A DNA stretch of 42,099 bases from Seminavis robusta (Eukaryota; Bacillariophyta; Bacillariophyceae; Naviculales; Naviculaceae), in the NCBI GenBank assembly GCA_903772945.1, contig CAICTM010000939.1, positions 1 through 42,099 of the forward strand, read 5' to 3'. The translations under genes and the position numbers were made by a program. The notes beneath the pieces are model-generated. The model was not told the DNA's origin. It did no database searches and worked only from the letters and a program-made list of their open reading frames with translations. Positions within the stretch are counted from its first letter, which is position 1. Every line of letters begins with the position of its first letter. Positions 1 to 10,800 of this stretch are shown piece after piece.

Positions 1-102
1 GACCTGACACTGCGCAGAATTTATGTGGATGACGACTCAGCTAGGTGGGGGCTTCCCCACCAATTGCCCGCGTCACTAAAGCCACTCCGTGGCCATAGTT
101 TG

Positions 103-603
103 TTAAACTAACGAGTATTTTACCCCCTTGATGTACTCCAACCGAGACCACAAGGTCTTGCAATCGAGCTTGAAGGGCTTTGTCGCAGTCTGCAGATATC
201 GAGTCTGATCAGCGAGATCCGTGTCTTCAACGAACTTCGCAATGAACGAAGTAATACAGGCATCGAAATCAGCAACAGCTGCACCAGGACGCGCTGCTCG
301 AATCACGTTCCACTTGTCTCGAGCAGAGCCTTGAAGACATTTAACAAAGAAGTTAGCCCTCAATGTACCCGTGTCCAAATTCAAAGCTGAGTTGCCGGTC
401 ACTTGATCGAACTCCTTGATGACCCGAAGGACGTGTTCCGGTTCTTGTTCGTCTGCCAATACAATCATGTCATGCTTACGCTTGACGTTGTTACCAGCAT
501 GTTGCCAAGAACGGAACAACTCGGTAGTAGCGACCTCGCCAGCATTATACTCAGAGACCAAGGGAATGACCGGATTCTTGCCCGACTGACCAAGCGTCGT
601 CAT
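103..603 (-). CDS. Gag-like protein fragment of a Ty3/Gypsy-type retrotransposon
   Basis: The frame starts at a true ATG (601-603 on the complement) and gives 166 residues. The middle resembles the retrotransposon gag core: an amphipathic helical stretch with the motif LQGSARDKWN and a following region rich in F, I and D (DACITSFIAKFVED). Gag of this type packages element RNA into cytoplasmic particles. The frame stops at 103, shorter than an ordinary gag. A second open frame (LTNYGHG...) follows the stop, so a small frameshift may have truncated it, and the rest of the element lies left of the window. The assignment rests on recognising the gag-like pattern only; no zinc knuckle, protease or reverse transcriptase is visible on this side. 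Confidence 0.6.
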   Translation of the reverse strand: MTTLGQSGKNPVIPLVSEYNAGEVATTELFRSWQHAGNNVKRKHDMIVLADEQEPEHVLRVIKEFDQVTGNSALNLDTGTLRANFFVKCLQGSARDKWNVIRAARPGAAVADFDACITSFIAKFVEDTDLADQTRYLQTATKPFKLDCKTLWSRLEYIKGVKYSLV

Positions 604-1041
604 GGTGAGATAATAAACCTAAAAGTAAATAACAAACAACAATACTTGCGGCTTTATGGTTAGTAAGAGTCGCAAGTAATGACAATGAAAGAAAAAGGAG
701 TAACTTCGTTTTGAGTTACACCCTTGAGTTACCGTTGTTAATAGAAATCGAGTGAATTTTCTAAATTGTTTGACAATGGCCAAACGCCTAGTATACGGCT
801 GCGTAGGATGTACGCAGGAAGTTTCTTTTGCTTGATGTGCAAATTCCAACCGAACTTGCTTCTGAATTCAGAGTGAACTACGATCGGAATATTGTGAGAT
901 TAGACTTAAAACTAGCGTTAAAGCGCCACGTCATAGACGTGCGTATGTCAAGGCCAGCAGAAATCTCGCGCATTCTGAGACGCATACCAGCCGCAGCGTG
1001 ATGCCGCCCAAGGATTTCCGTGTCTCCTGGGAATTTTTGGT
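604..1041. other. Untranslated leader/LTR side of the left retroelement; no gene
   Basis: For a minus-strand element this stretch lies upstream of gag, where the leader, primer-binding site and 5' LTR are expected. It is A/T-rich near gag and has no convincing reading frame. I could not fix an LTR boundary, a primer-binding site or a target-site duplication, and saw no similarity to the LTR candidate at the right end of the window. Confidence 0.3.
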
Positions 1042-1315
1042 ATGGGCGAGGAAGAACTTGAAGTGACGACGGAGACTTCAATTGTTTGCATTCTCCTGGG
1101 TTTGTTATACTATACTTTTGAAATTCCCAGTCTCGCAAAAGCCGCTAAACAAAACACTTTGTCAGGAAGAATTGGAAGTGCCACAATGTGCTACAGTACC
1201 GGTAGTATTACGGTACCGACAAACCAAGTGCAAATGCCGAAATGGAACAAGTCTGTGCCAAGTAGATATTGTGCCAAACACAACAGCACAGCCTCCCGCC
1301 GAAGCGGTTGCCTTG

Positions 1316-1753
1316 ATGGATGTCATTGTGGCACCAAGCAAGTCAGTTGTCAATCATCTGGTACAATCTTCACATAGCAATCAACTCAGCAATCTGGTCG
1401 AACTCGTCGCCACGGCGGCCCTGGCGCAAAAGGGAAACCTTCCAGCAACAACTCGAGAAGAAAGAAAAAATGCCATTGGTACATGCCGGGGTGGCTGGCC
1501 ATGGCATGGGGGGGAATACAGAACAAGCTGTGCAGTACAGGTGAGCTGCCGCACAAAGGAATTCTGCGTCGATCTCATGATGTTCCAATGCACCCCCAGC
1601 CGTTCTGGGATTTTGGAGGAGGATGGGGAGACCTATGATGACTCGAATGATGATGATGATACATGTACGAACGATTTCCTTTTGGATGACAACACGGGTG
1701 ACAGTGACAGCAGGCAAGGCGACCGACTCGTGGGTCGGATCGTTTGCATCTAA
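1316..1753 (+). CDS. Small hypothetical protein, possibly a partial gene
   Basis: From the first in-frame ATG at 1316 this frame gives 145 residues. The frame is open upstream to about 1070 without an ATG and there includes a Cys-rich segment (CKCRNGTSLCQ). The C-terminal third is acidic, with a run of Asp (DDSNDDDD). No family is recognised. An overlapping ATG-initiated frame (1042-1377) and an antisense frame (1370-1768) compete for the same DNA, so this may be chance. If real, the missing start suggests an unrecognised upstream exon or a degenerate copy. Confidence 0.22.
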   Translation: MDVIVAPSKSVVNHLVQSSHSNQLSNLVELVATAALAQKGNLPATTREERKNAIGTCRGGWPWHGGEYRTSCAVQVSCRTKEFCVDLMMFQCTPSRSGILEEDGETYDDSNDDDDTCTNDFLLDDNTGDSDSRQGDRLVGRIVCI

Positions 1754-2625
1754 GTAATGGAAATTCAATTCAAATGGAAGCCCTCACAAGAGAGAGGGAG
1801 ACATCAAGACTGATTAGTCATCGAGACTGATTTCTTATTTGCTTGTGCGGGGGCAACGTATTGGTGTTATTTCTGTGTATCTGTTTGCCTGGAAAACTCT
1901 GAAGAAGAGAACAGGGCATTCATGGTATCCTCGGTATTGTGGGTTTCGTGCTCCAAGCAAGAGTGGAACAGGCACACAAGCTAGGGCTTTTTAAATACGT
2001 AATAATCCACACGAGTTTATGGTAGTGTTGGTGGGCCTCTCTCAAGGCTGGCTACAGCTAGTTTGATCCGGTTTTCGCCCTCCTCCCAAGAGACAGATAC
2101 CCAAGCGTTTACCGCTTCTGCAACCAACGTCACAAGCAACAGAGCTGACTCCAAGTTCCGGGGAAGATCTGGCTGTTACTGTACTACAAGCTGGCCAATT
2201 CTACCTACAGTACTGCATGCATGGACAAGATAATGGTCTGCAAACGGGGAAGCTGGAGGTTCCAGCTTCGAAATAGTCTACATGTCTACATCAGGGAAGC
2301 TTTCACGGGAGAAGCTGTAAAAAGATACCGTATGGCTTTCGCCTGTGAATTTGTGGGTACCACTAGCTAACTCATGACACTGAAACGTGCTTGATTTGTG
2401 GGAAAGCTTTAAGGATCAAGAGAAATGTGAGCATCGACTCGCTCTCGTCACTGAATTTTCCCACGGCTGTAAAAACTCAAGTGAGATCCATGAAGATTGT
2501 GAAGATGGACGTATCATTACGAAGAAAGCAACGGCAAGAACTTCCTTGCATGCCACGACATTACTGCCTCCAAGAGCCCTCAATCAGAGCGATTAATCAA
2601 GAATAGGACGAACACGGCAGGCTCC
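1754..2625. other. Intergenic region upstream of the giant repeat gene
   Basis: This 872-bp stretch has no credible reading frame longer than about 70 codons and no recognised RNA gene. It should hold the promoter and 5' leader of the gene starting at 2626. A T/A-rich patch (ctttttaaatacgtaa near 1988) lies about 640 bp upstream of that start, too far to be called a core promoter element with confidence. Confidence 0.4.
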
Positions 2626-5600
2626 ATGGCAAAGGCAAGAAGAGACATGAAACAACTCAACAATCCGCGCAGTTGCGTGACAATGGTGATCTTGGTGGGA
2701 ATACTCTTGATCGACAAACAATATGTTCATGCCGCTGTTGCTGAACAGCCCACGATGCATGCGTCTCCCACAGGCAACGACGAGGAATCCCCCTTCCCGA
2801 CGTTGGTGACATGGGTATCGCGATTGACAATCGCCAAGGCGCACAAGTCGCTTCGGTTCTACCGGTATTTTGGCCGCGTTTTGAATCGCCATCGTTTTGA
2901 GGGAGACGACACTGCTCGTTTCGACTGCGACTATGATGATCCAGCAAAGGTCAAGTTTTGCCCTCCGGAAACGTTCACCATCTCGGACCTTGCAAAGAGT
3001 GATGTGGATGCTGGCAACGATAATCTTTTGAATGCATTCAAGAAGAAGAAGAAGAAAAAAAGGGAGAAGAGGCACGGGTCTTTTGATTTTATTCCGTTCG
3101 ATGAAGAGGAACAACGGCTTGTTCCGTCCACGACACCGACACCTTGTTTCGAAGATCCCAGATGTCGCGATCTGCTAGCCAAAGATAATCTTGCTCCATC
3201 CGTCGTGGACACCTTTTCCTTGCCCACTGGTGCCAGTCTGGCTTCGGTAGAGCCCACCTCGGATTTGTGCTACGGAAACCGAGCCTATGTTTTGGACAAT
3301 CGATTTGGGTGCACACAGGAAAAGATTGACCGGCTGGAGCAAGACAAGAAGCAGTATCAAGAGTTTACAGAGAAACGACAACTGGAACGACTGGAAAAGT
3401 CTGGCGTCCTATCGAATGGCCGTGGTGCGTTTGGAGGATTCTTTACACCGTCGTTACAAGCTGGAAATGGCGGTACCACACCGGCAGACGGAGGATCCAC
3501 TCCTGCTCCTACTCTGGCTACAGACGTCCCAACCTTGGCTCCGACGGATATCCCTACCTCGGCAACGGCAGATACATCGAATCCTACTGTTGCTCCGACG
3601 GATACCGCCGATCCTACCCTGACACCCACAGATACTCAAGACGACGATACTACCGACGATGCTCTGATGGGCGTTGGCGGTACTGGAGGAGATGATACTC
3701 CCCTTGAAGCTCCGGGGCTTGATGACGACTACTCGCACGACGATGATCTTGCTTATGAGATCCCTGTAATGCCTGACGACGACGAAGGCTCCAATTTTCC
3801 CAATTCCACAATTGACTATGATGACGATGACAATGGCAATGGTTTCTCACACACGGACTCGGGTCCAGGATATGGATATGCTACCAGAGAGAATACAACA
3901 ACTTACCCGTTGAATGGAACCGAGTTCCATGCGGGTGGGAACATTTCTAGGGCATCCGACATGGAAGGGTCGGGGGATGGATCCGTCGCACGAGAGCCAA
4001 CATATGATAGCGCAAATTACGGATTTGTCGCACGTCAGCCTAGTACTAGCACGCAGCAGATTGCATTTGGCGACGTCAACAGGTTGGATAACGATTTGGA
4101 TACTTCAGGTTCAGAAGAAAGTGTCGAGGTTGACCCAAGCCTGAATGTCACGGCTCATGGAGGCATTGACAGAGAATCTGGCGTGAATGGATCTGGTTCT
4201 GGGATTATCGGAAGAGGACCAGCCATGAATGCAAGTTCCGACGGTTCTGTGTCGAGAGCCCCAGCCGTAGAAGGGCCCGCTCTACGGCCTACCGTGCCCA
4301 CACGACCTCCTGTTCCTGCGCATCTAAAAAAGGACGACCTTGCAACAATGGAGCCCACCGCAGAGAATTGCGAGGGAAAACCAAAGAACAAGCGTTTCGG
4401 GTGCACACCAGAAAAGTTTGACGAACTCGACAAGGACCAGAAGTATCTCGACAACAAGGACCCCAACAGGGGAGGCAACTTCGATGCCACGCTGGAGGAT
4501 CCTTACATGTCTCACAATGCATTTGGTTCCATAACACATGGCCCATCAGGTGCGAATCAAGGTGAACCAACACTCCCACCTGGTGAAAGAGGTACTGGAT
4601 TTGGCTTTGACTATGGCGACGGCGGCGCGAATGAACACCTCAACCGCGGCATTGGTCTGGGGTTAGACTTCGCGACTGGTGATTCCATCTCCAGGCCACC
4701 CAGCATAGAAGGGGACGGAATGAGTTCATGGGCATACGGAGAAGTGGCAAGACCTCCGGGCAGCGAGGATGATGACGCTGTTGGAATAACGTATGGCGAG
4801 GTGACGCGTCCACCGGATGGTTACGCTGGATCGACATACGGTGAAGTGGGTAGAGTTGGCAGCTTAGATCCGTTGGCCGATGGCGAGGAAGGTGATGCAA
4901 GTGGGGCCATTTCAAGGGCACCAGGTGCGGAAGGAGACGCGAGCGGGGCTATTTCAAGGGCACCAGGTATGGAAGGAGATGCAAGTGGGGCTATTTCAAG
5001 GGCACCAGGTACGGAAGGAGACGCGAGTGGGGCTATTTCAAGGGCACCAGGTATGGAAGGATATGCGAGTGGGGCCATTTCAAGGGCACCAGGTATGGAA
5101 GGATATGCGAGTGGGGCCATTTCAAGGGCCCCAGGTATGGAAGGAGATGCGAGTGGGGCCATCTCGAGAGCCCCTGGCCTGGAAGGTAATGCAAGTGGGG
5201 CCATTTCAAGGGCACCTGGCATGGAAGGTAATGCTAGTGCACATATAGGACGAGATCCAAGTTTGGATGGCTCCGCTAATGCATCGATTACACGGAATCC
5301 TGGCTATGAAGGTACTGCTGATGGATCTATCACACGAAATCCGATGTATGAAAGCACTCCTGATGGATCTATTGATTTGTCCAATTCCTCTATCGGACAA
5401 TATCCAGGTTATGATGGTTTGCCCAATGCCTCTATCACACGAAATCCAGGCTATGGGGGTGCTACGGATGGTTCGATTACGCGAAATCCAAGCTATGGAG
5501 GTGCCGCTGATGGATCTATCACACGAAATCCGTCCTATGAAGGCACAACTGATGGATCTACCACACGAGTTCCTTCTGTGTCAGGGCAAGAGCCCATCAC

Positions 5601-7842
5601 AATGAGCCCAGCCGTTCTCAAGGCAATCAAAGGGGAGCCGCAGGGGGGAATTCCCGGACTTATCAATGTTGGTTGGCCCACAGTGGAGCCATCTGAGGCT
5701 TTTAATACTTTTGGGGCCGTCACACGGCCACCAGATCTTGGATCAATTTCACGACCTCCCAATCACGACTCGTTGGTATTGGTTGAAAGACCTTCAACAA
5801 CCATAGATATCGAGGGAGATGCCACCAGGCCACCATCTCGCGAGGATGGGGGATCACCGACATCTGGTCTGGAACCAACTTCAGTTGCGAAAGCACCAAT
5901 CACGAAGCCACCTGTACAGCCGAACTATGGGTCGATTTCACCCCCGCCTAACCATGGAAACCTTGATGTTCCTGTTCTGATTTCTCAACCAAGCAGAGAG
6001 ATCGTTGCCCCTGCCACCACTGCACCGGTTACAAGGGGGGTCAGTTATGCTCCCGTACAAGAAAATGTTGGAAGCATCCCAATCCCCCCCGCGCGCATTC
6101 CAACCATAACTTCAAATGCTACAACGGCGACAAATGCTACGAACAGTCCAACCGTCCCTAACAGGAATCCAACTTCCACAAGTACTCCAACTGGAACAAC
6201 ATTTCAATCCGCAGATCCAACAAGACCAACAGAATCCAACCAAACAAACGCACCCAATGCTGAAACAATCGCACCCAATGCTGAAACAATCGCACCCAAT
6301 CCCGAAACGAAGACACCTAATCCTGTTTTGGAAGCCAACATCACAAGACCACCCACACAGCTACCTACAATCATTCCGTTGGCTAATCCATCATCAACAA
6401 AGAAACCAACCCCACAAGAAGGAAGTCAAAACAGTGCATTCCCAACATCTGGGACTTCATCCCTTGAAATTTCTACAGACGAACCAACCTCACCTAGCTC
6501 CGAACAGCCTTCACAGAAAGGAACCATGCAGAGGCCAAGCATGCCTCCTGGTACAGTTCCGTCAAAAACAACCAGCCCTACACCCCAAAACTCCTTCGAA
6601 TCTTCGCAAGTTGGGAGTGTGCAGAAGCCTAGTTCAACTCAAGGTACGATTGCACCCAACACAAATATTCCAACAGCCATGGACTCTGTCCAGTCTTCAC
6701 AAGTTGGCAGCGTACAAAGACCAACAATTGCATCACAGCAACAGCCAAGTTCTGTTGTGGCTCCCACATCATCTGGGAGTCCTACCAGTGCACAGCCCAC
6801 TTTTGCTGGTGTACCACCATCTAGTGCGTCTCCCAATGCCAATCCTCCTGTGACAGCCCCAGCTGCAACAGGAAGTCCGTCAAAGGCACCACAAGCAGGG
6901 CCAATCCCAGCACCCATCACGACGTCAGCTCCCATCATTGCTCCCACAGAATCTGGAACCCCAACCAGTGCACCGCAGCAACAGCCAAGTTCTGTTGTGG
7001 CTCCCACATCATCTGGGAGTCCTACCAGTGCACAGCCCACTTTTGCTGGTGTACCACCATCCAGTACAGCCCCAAATGCCAATCCTCCTGTGTGTGACAG
7101 CCCCATCCGCAACAAGAGGGCCTTCAGTGGCCCCTCAGCCAGGGCCAAGTACAGCACCAATCACGACGTCAGCTCCCATCAGTTCTCCCACAACATTTGG
7201 AACTCCAACCACTGCACCGCAGCAACAGCCAAGTTTTGTTGTGGCTCCCGCATCATCTGGAGTCCTACCAGTGCACAGCCCACTGTTGTTGTGGACCATC
7301 ATCCAGACACCCCAAATGCCAATCCTCCTGTGACAGCCCCATCAGCAACTGGCGGGCCTTCAGTGGCCCCTCAGCCGGGGCCAAGCTCGGCACCAATCAC
7401 GACATCAGCTCCCAACAGTTCTCCCACAGCATTTGGAACTCCAACCAGTGCACCCCAGAGACAGCCAAGTTCCGTTGTGGAGCCCACATCTTCTGGGAGT
7501 CCTACCAGCGGACAGCCCACTATTGTTGGTGTACCATCATCCACTACATCTCCGAATGTCAATCCTCCTGTGACATCCCCATCAGCAACTGGCGGGCCTT
7601 CAGTGGCCCCTCAGCCGCGGCCAAGCTCGGCACCAATCACGACCTCAGCTCCTATCAGTTCTCCCACAGCTTCTGGAACTCCAACCAGTGCACCCCAGCG
7701 ACAGCCAAGTTCCGTTGTGGCACCCACAATTTCATCGAGACCGAGTCCTCTTTTACCAAGCAGTCAACCAATTCCAGGTGATGTCAACGAAAACCAAACA
7801 TCTGTGCCATCACCATCAGGTACTTCCTACTCTCCCACATGA
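2626..7842 (+). CDS. N-terminal part of a giant secreted Pro/Thr-rich repeat protein (frame broken at 7841)
   Basis: The frame starts at ATG 2626 (an in-frame ATG at 2647 is also possible) and gives 1,738 residues. A hydrophobic segment at residues 18-35 ending in VHAAVA looks like a signal peptide. Then come a Lys-rich patch, two copies of an RFGCT.EK module, Asp-rich stretches, a long field of degenerate G-[AS]-[IV]-[ST]-R-x-P repeats including eight near-identical 14-residue units, and about 600 residues of PTS-rich sequence. No enzymatic domain is seen. The stop at 7840-7842 is probably not the real end: the duplicate copy near 9838 reads cccacattgaagcc where this copy reads cccacatgaagcc. 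The extra T puts it in frame with the Cys-domain region downstream. Likely role: extracellular matrix, cell-wall or mucilage protein. Confidence 0.75.
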   Translation: MAKARRDMKQLNNPRSCVTMVILVGILLIDKQYVHAAVAEQPTMHASPTGNDEESPFPTLVTWVSRLTIAKAHKSLRFYRYFGRVLNRHRFEGDDTARFDCDYDDPAKVKFCPPETFTISDLAKSDVDAGNDNLLNAFKKKKKKKREKRHGSFDFIPFDEEEQRLVPSTTPTPCFEDPRCRDLLAKDNLAPSVVDTFSLPTGASLASVEPTSDLCYGNRAYVLDNRFGCTQEKIDRLEQDKKQYQEFTEKRQLERLEKSGVLSNGRGAFGGFFTPSLQAGNGGTTPADGGSTPAPTLATDVPTLAPTDIPTSATADTSNPTVAPTDTADPTLTPTDTQDDDTTDDALMGVGGTGGDDTPLEAPGLDDDYSHDDDLAYEIPVMPDDDEGSNFPNSTIDYDDDDNGNGFSHTDSGPGYGYATRENTTTYPLNGTEFHAGGNISRASDMEGSGDGSVAREPTYDSANYGFVARQPSTSTQQIAFGDVNRLDNDLDTSGSEESVEVDPSLNVTAHGGIDRESGVNGSGSGIIGRGPAMNASSDGSVSRAPAVEGPALRPTVPTRPPVPAHLKKDDLATMEPTAENCEGKPKNKRFGCTPEKFDELDKDQKYLDNKDPNRGGNFDATLEDPYMSHNAFGSITHGPSGANQGEPTLPPGERGTGFGFDYGDGGANEHLNRGIGLGLDFATGDSISRPPSIEGDGMSSWAYGEVARPPGSEDDDAVGITYGEVTRPPDGYAGSTYGEVGRVGSLDPLADGEEGDASGAISRAPGAEGDASGAISRAPGMEGDASGAISRAPGTEGDASGAISRAPGMEGYASGAISRAPGMEGYASGAISRAPGMEGDASGAISRAPGLEGNASGAISRAPGMEGNASAHIGRDPSLDGSANASITRNPGYEGTADGSITRNPMYESTPDGSIDLSNSSIGQYPGYDGLPNASITRNPGYGGATDGSITRNPSYGGAADGSITRNPSYEGTTDGSTTRVPSVSGQEPITMSPAVLKAIKGEPQGGIPGLINVGWPTVEPSEAFNTFGAVTRPPDLGSISRPPNHDSLVLVERPSTTIDIEGDATRPPSREDGGSPTSGLEPTSVAKAPITKPPVQPNYGSISPPPNHGNLDVPVLISQPSREIVAPATTAPVTRGVSYAPVQENVGSIPIPPARIPTITSNATTATNATNSPTVPNRNPTSTSTPTGTTFQSADPTRPTESNQTNAPNAETIAPNAETIAPNPETKTPNPVLEANITRPPTQLPTIIPLANPSSTKKPTPQEGSQNSAFPTSGTSSLEISTDEPTSPSSEQPSQKGTMQRPSMPPGTVPSKTTSPTPQNSFESSQVGSVQKPSSTQGTIAPNTNIPTAMDSVQSSQVGSVQRPTIASQQQPSSVVAPTSSGSPTSAQPTFAGVPPSSASPNANPPVTAPAATGSPSKAPQAGPIPAPITTSAPIIAPTESGTPTSAPQQQPSSVVAPTSSGSPTSAQPTFAGVPPSSTAPNANPPVCDSPIRNKRAFSGPSARAKYSTNHDVSSHQFSHNIWNSNHCTAATAKFCCGSRIIWSPTSAQPTVVVDHHPDTPNANPPVTAPSATGGPSVAPQPGPSSAPITTSAPNSSPTAFGTPTSAPQRQPSSVVEPTSSGSPTSGQPTIVGVPSSTTSPNVNPPVTSPSATGGPSVAPQPRPSSAPITTSAPISSPTASGTPTSAPQRQPSSVVAPTISSRPSPLLPSSQPIPGDVNENQTSVPSPSGTSYSPT
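3247..4455 (+). repeat. Two copies of an EPT..C..RFGCT.EK module (3247-3357 and 4348-4455)
   Basis: Two segments share the order EPT-x(2-3)-C, then RFGCT, then EK.D.L/E, then D.K.Y. Each carries two cysteines. They are separated by an acidic and Gly-rich region and are much more divergent than the downstream repeats. They may be ancient internal duplicates that set off the R-x-P repeat field, or a small disulfide-bonded module. I do not recognise a named family. Confidence 0.55.
4888..5220 (+). repeat. Eight tandem 42-bp units encoding GAISRAPG-[AMTL]-EGDAS
   Basis: Eight copies of a 14-codon unit follow each other without gaps. GAISRAPG is invariant and the variable position is A, M, T or L. 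The D of EGDAS becomes Y or N in some units. Nucleotide identity is very high, and third positions differ in places (gacgcg/gatgca), so the protein is conserved beyond simple slippage. The same G-x-I-x-R-x-P theme continues in degenerate form on both sides (roughly 3940-6010), for example GSITRNP, GAVTRPP, GEVTRPP and GSISRPP. A long antisense open frame over this stretch is only a by-product of the 42-bp periodicity. Confidence 0.9.
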
Positions 7843-10800
7843 AGCCTTCGAGGCATTGTGAGGATGGTCTCTGCCGGGAGTGCTATGATATTTTTGACCA
7901 TGATGGGGTCAATGTTGGTTTTATGTCATTGGACACTGGCATCCACCCCTATGCACCTATTGGCAATGAAACTAACGGTTTCGTTGAAAGGCGGCGCATG
8001 TCTGGTAGTTTGCACACAGAGGAGACTTCGCCAGGGATCCGTTTGCTTGTTGAAGTTGTTGGTAACTGGCGTGTTGTGGGTCAGCAGATGTGGCTTGGGC
8101 TAGACATGATGGATTCCCCCAAGGATTCTGATGGCAACCCAGACTTTGATGCGTTCCCCTACTCTTTCAGTGTAGATGCGGCGGAGAATGAAACTGAGGT
8201 TTCCAAGCTAATGAAATCCAGCTGCCAAAACTTCACCGACGATTTCTACATCCTTGAGGGTATTTCTACTCTGGTCTTGCAGAAGGTGGATGGGCGAGGT
8301 GATCTTGTGAACGGGACTGAAATAACTGTCATGATCCAAGAATACAACCCCATTAAGGTTGGGAACACAGAGGTTGCATGGTTTGATTTCCAAGTGAACT
8401 GTGACTGCATTGGGGCTGACCCAAGCATGGCTCCAGCCTCCTTACCGACTGTAGAACAACCAACAACAGACCACCCAAGTGCAAATCCACCCAACAGACT
8501 CCCAACAACATCCCCAACATTGCAACCGTCCCAAATATCAACTTCTGGACCCAGCTTTGCTCCAGCTGCTAGTGACCAACCAAGTACGCACGAAGGTCCC
8601 GAAGTTTGTATCGAGGCAATCAATGGCAGCCACAGAGAATGTCATGGGTTTATGACAGATGAAGGCAAGTTTGTTGGTAACATGTGCCTTGAAGTTGGTT
8701 TGCAGTCTACTGGCATTGTGGTCAGGTTTGAAACTGTTGGGAATTGGCGTATCGTAGGTCAGCACATGTGGGTTGGAAGCAATGTGGTGAACATGCCTAG
8801 GACCGAAGATGGCAGTCCCAATGTTGAAGCATTCCCTTACAACTGGAGTGACAAGAAGGGTCAAACTGGTGTCACTCAGCTCCTCACACCCAGGTGTGAA
8901 AGCGGCACAAACAAACGGTATTCGGAACAAGGTGTGGTCCAACTGGAGCTTCGTCAAGTGGATGATGCAGGAGATGTGATTGCAAGTGCAGGGAGTAGCG
9001 CCTTTGTTGAACAATACAGCACATTGGGCAATGTCAGCAGTCCTTTTGGATGGTTCGAGTTTCATGTGAACTGCCATTGCGCAGACAAGATGACGTCAGC
9101 CCCATCAGCAACTGGCGGGCCTTCAGTGGCCCCTCAGCCGGGGCCAAGCTCGGCACCAATCACGACCTCAGCTCCTATCAGTTCTCCCACAGCTTCGGGA
9201 ACTCCAACCAGTGCACCCCAGCGACAGCCAAGTTCCGTTGTGGAGCCCACATCTTCTGGGATTCCTACCAGCGGACAGCCCACTATTGTTGGTGTACCAT
9301 CATCCACTACATTCCCAAATGTCAATCCTCCTGTGACAGCCCCATCAGCAACTCGTGGGCCTTCAGTGGCCCCTCAGCCGGGGCCAAGCTCGGCGCCCAC
9401 GCGACATCAGCTCCCAACACTTCTCCCACAGCTTCGGGAACTCCAACCAGTGCACCCCTGCGACATCCAAGTTCCGTTGTGGAGCCCACATCTTCTGGGA
9501 GTCCTACCAGCGACAGCCCACTATTGTGGTGTACCCATCCATACATCTCCGAATGTCAATCCTCCTGTGACATCCCCATCAGCAACTGGCGGGCCTTCAG
9601 TGGCCCCTCAGCCGGGGCCAAGCTCGGCACCAATCACGACCTCAGCTCCTATCAGTTCTCCCACAGCTTCTGGAACTCCAACCAGTGCACCCCAGCGACA
9701 GCCAAGTTCCGTTGTGGCACCCACAATTTCATCGAGACCGAGTCCTCTTTTACCAAGCAGTCAACCAATTCCAGGTGATGTCAACGAAAACCAAACATCT
9801 GTGCCATCACCATCAGGTACTTCCTACTCTCCCACATTGAAGCCTTCGAGGCATTGTGAGGATGGTCTCTGCCGGGAGTGCTATGATATTTTTGACCATG
9901 ATGGGGTCAATGTTGGTTTTATGTCATTGGACACTGGCATCCACCCCTATGCACCTATTGGCAATGAAACTAACGGTTTCGTTGAAAGGCGGCGCATGTC
10001 TGGTAGTTTGCACACAGAGGAGACTTCGCCAGGGATCCGTTTGCTTGTTGAAGTTGTTGGTAACTGGCGTGTTGTGGGTCAGCAGATGTGGCTTGGGCTA
10101 GACATGATGGATTCCCCCAAGGATTCTGATGGCAACCCAGACTTTGATGCGTTCCCCTACTCTTTCAGTGTAGATGTGGCGGAGAATGAAACTGAGGTTT
10201 CCAAGCTAATGAAATCCAGCTGCCAAAACTTCACCGACGATTTCTACATCCTTGAGGGTATTTCTACTCTGGTCTTGCAGAAGGTGGATGGGCGAGGTGA
10301 TCTTGTGAACGGGACTGAAATAACTGTCATGATCCAAGAATACAACCCCATTAAGGTTGGGAACACAGAGGTTGCATGGTTTGATTTCCAAGTGAACTGT
10401 GACTGCATTGGGGCTGACCCAAGCATGGCTCCAGCCTCCTTACCAACTGTAGAACAACCAACAACAGACCACCCAAGTGCAAATCCACCCAACAGACTCC
10501 CAACAACATCCCCAACATTGCAACCGTCCCAAATATCAACTTCTGGACCCAGCTTTGCTCCAGCTGCTAGTGACCAACCAAGTACGCACGAAGGTCCCGA
10601 AGTTTGTATCGAGGCAATCAATGGCAGTCACAGAGAATGCCATGGGTTTATGGCAGGTGAAGGCAAGCTTGTTGGTAACATGTGCCTTGAAGTTGGTTTG
10701 CAGTCTACTGGCATTGAGGTCAGGTTTGAAACTGTTGGGAATTGGCGTATCGTAGGTCAGCACATGTGGGTTGGAAGCAATGTTGTGAACATGCCTAGGA

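Noticed and set aside
2387..2606. Two overlapping ~70-codon frames upstream of the giant gene
   Set aside because: They are short, overlap each other in different frames, and lie in the expected 5' leader.
4821..5222. 133-codon antisense frame over the 42-bp repeats
   Set aside because: It is open only because the repeat unit is a multiple of three; its protein is the mirror of the sense repeat and changes with every unit.
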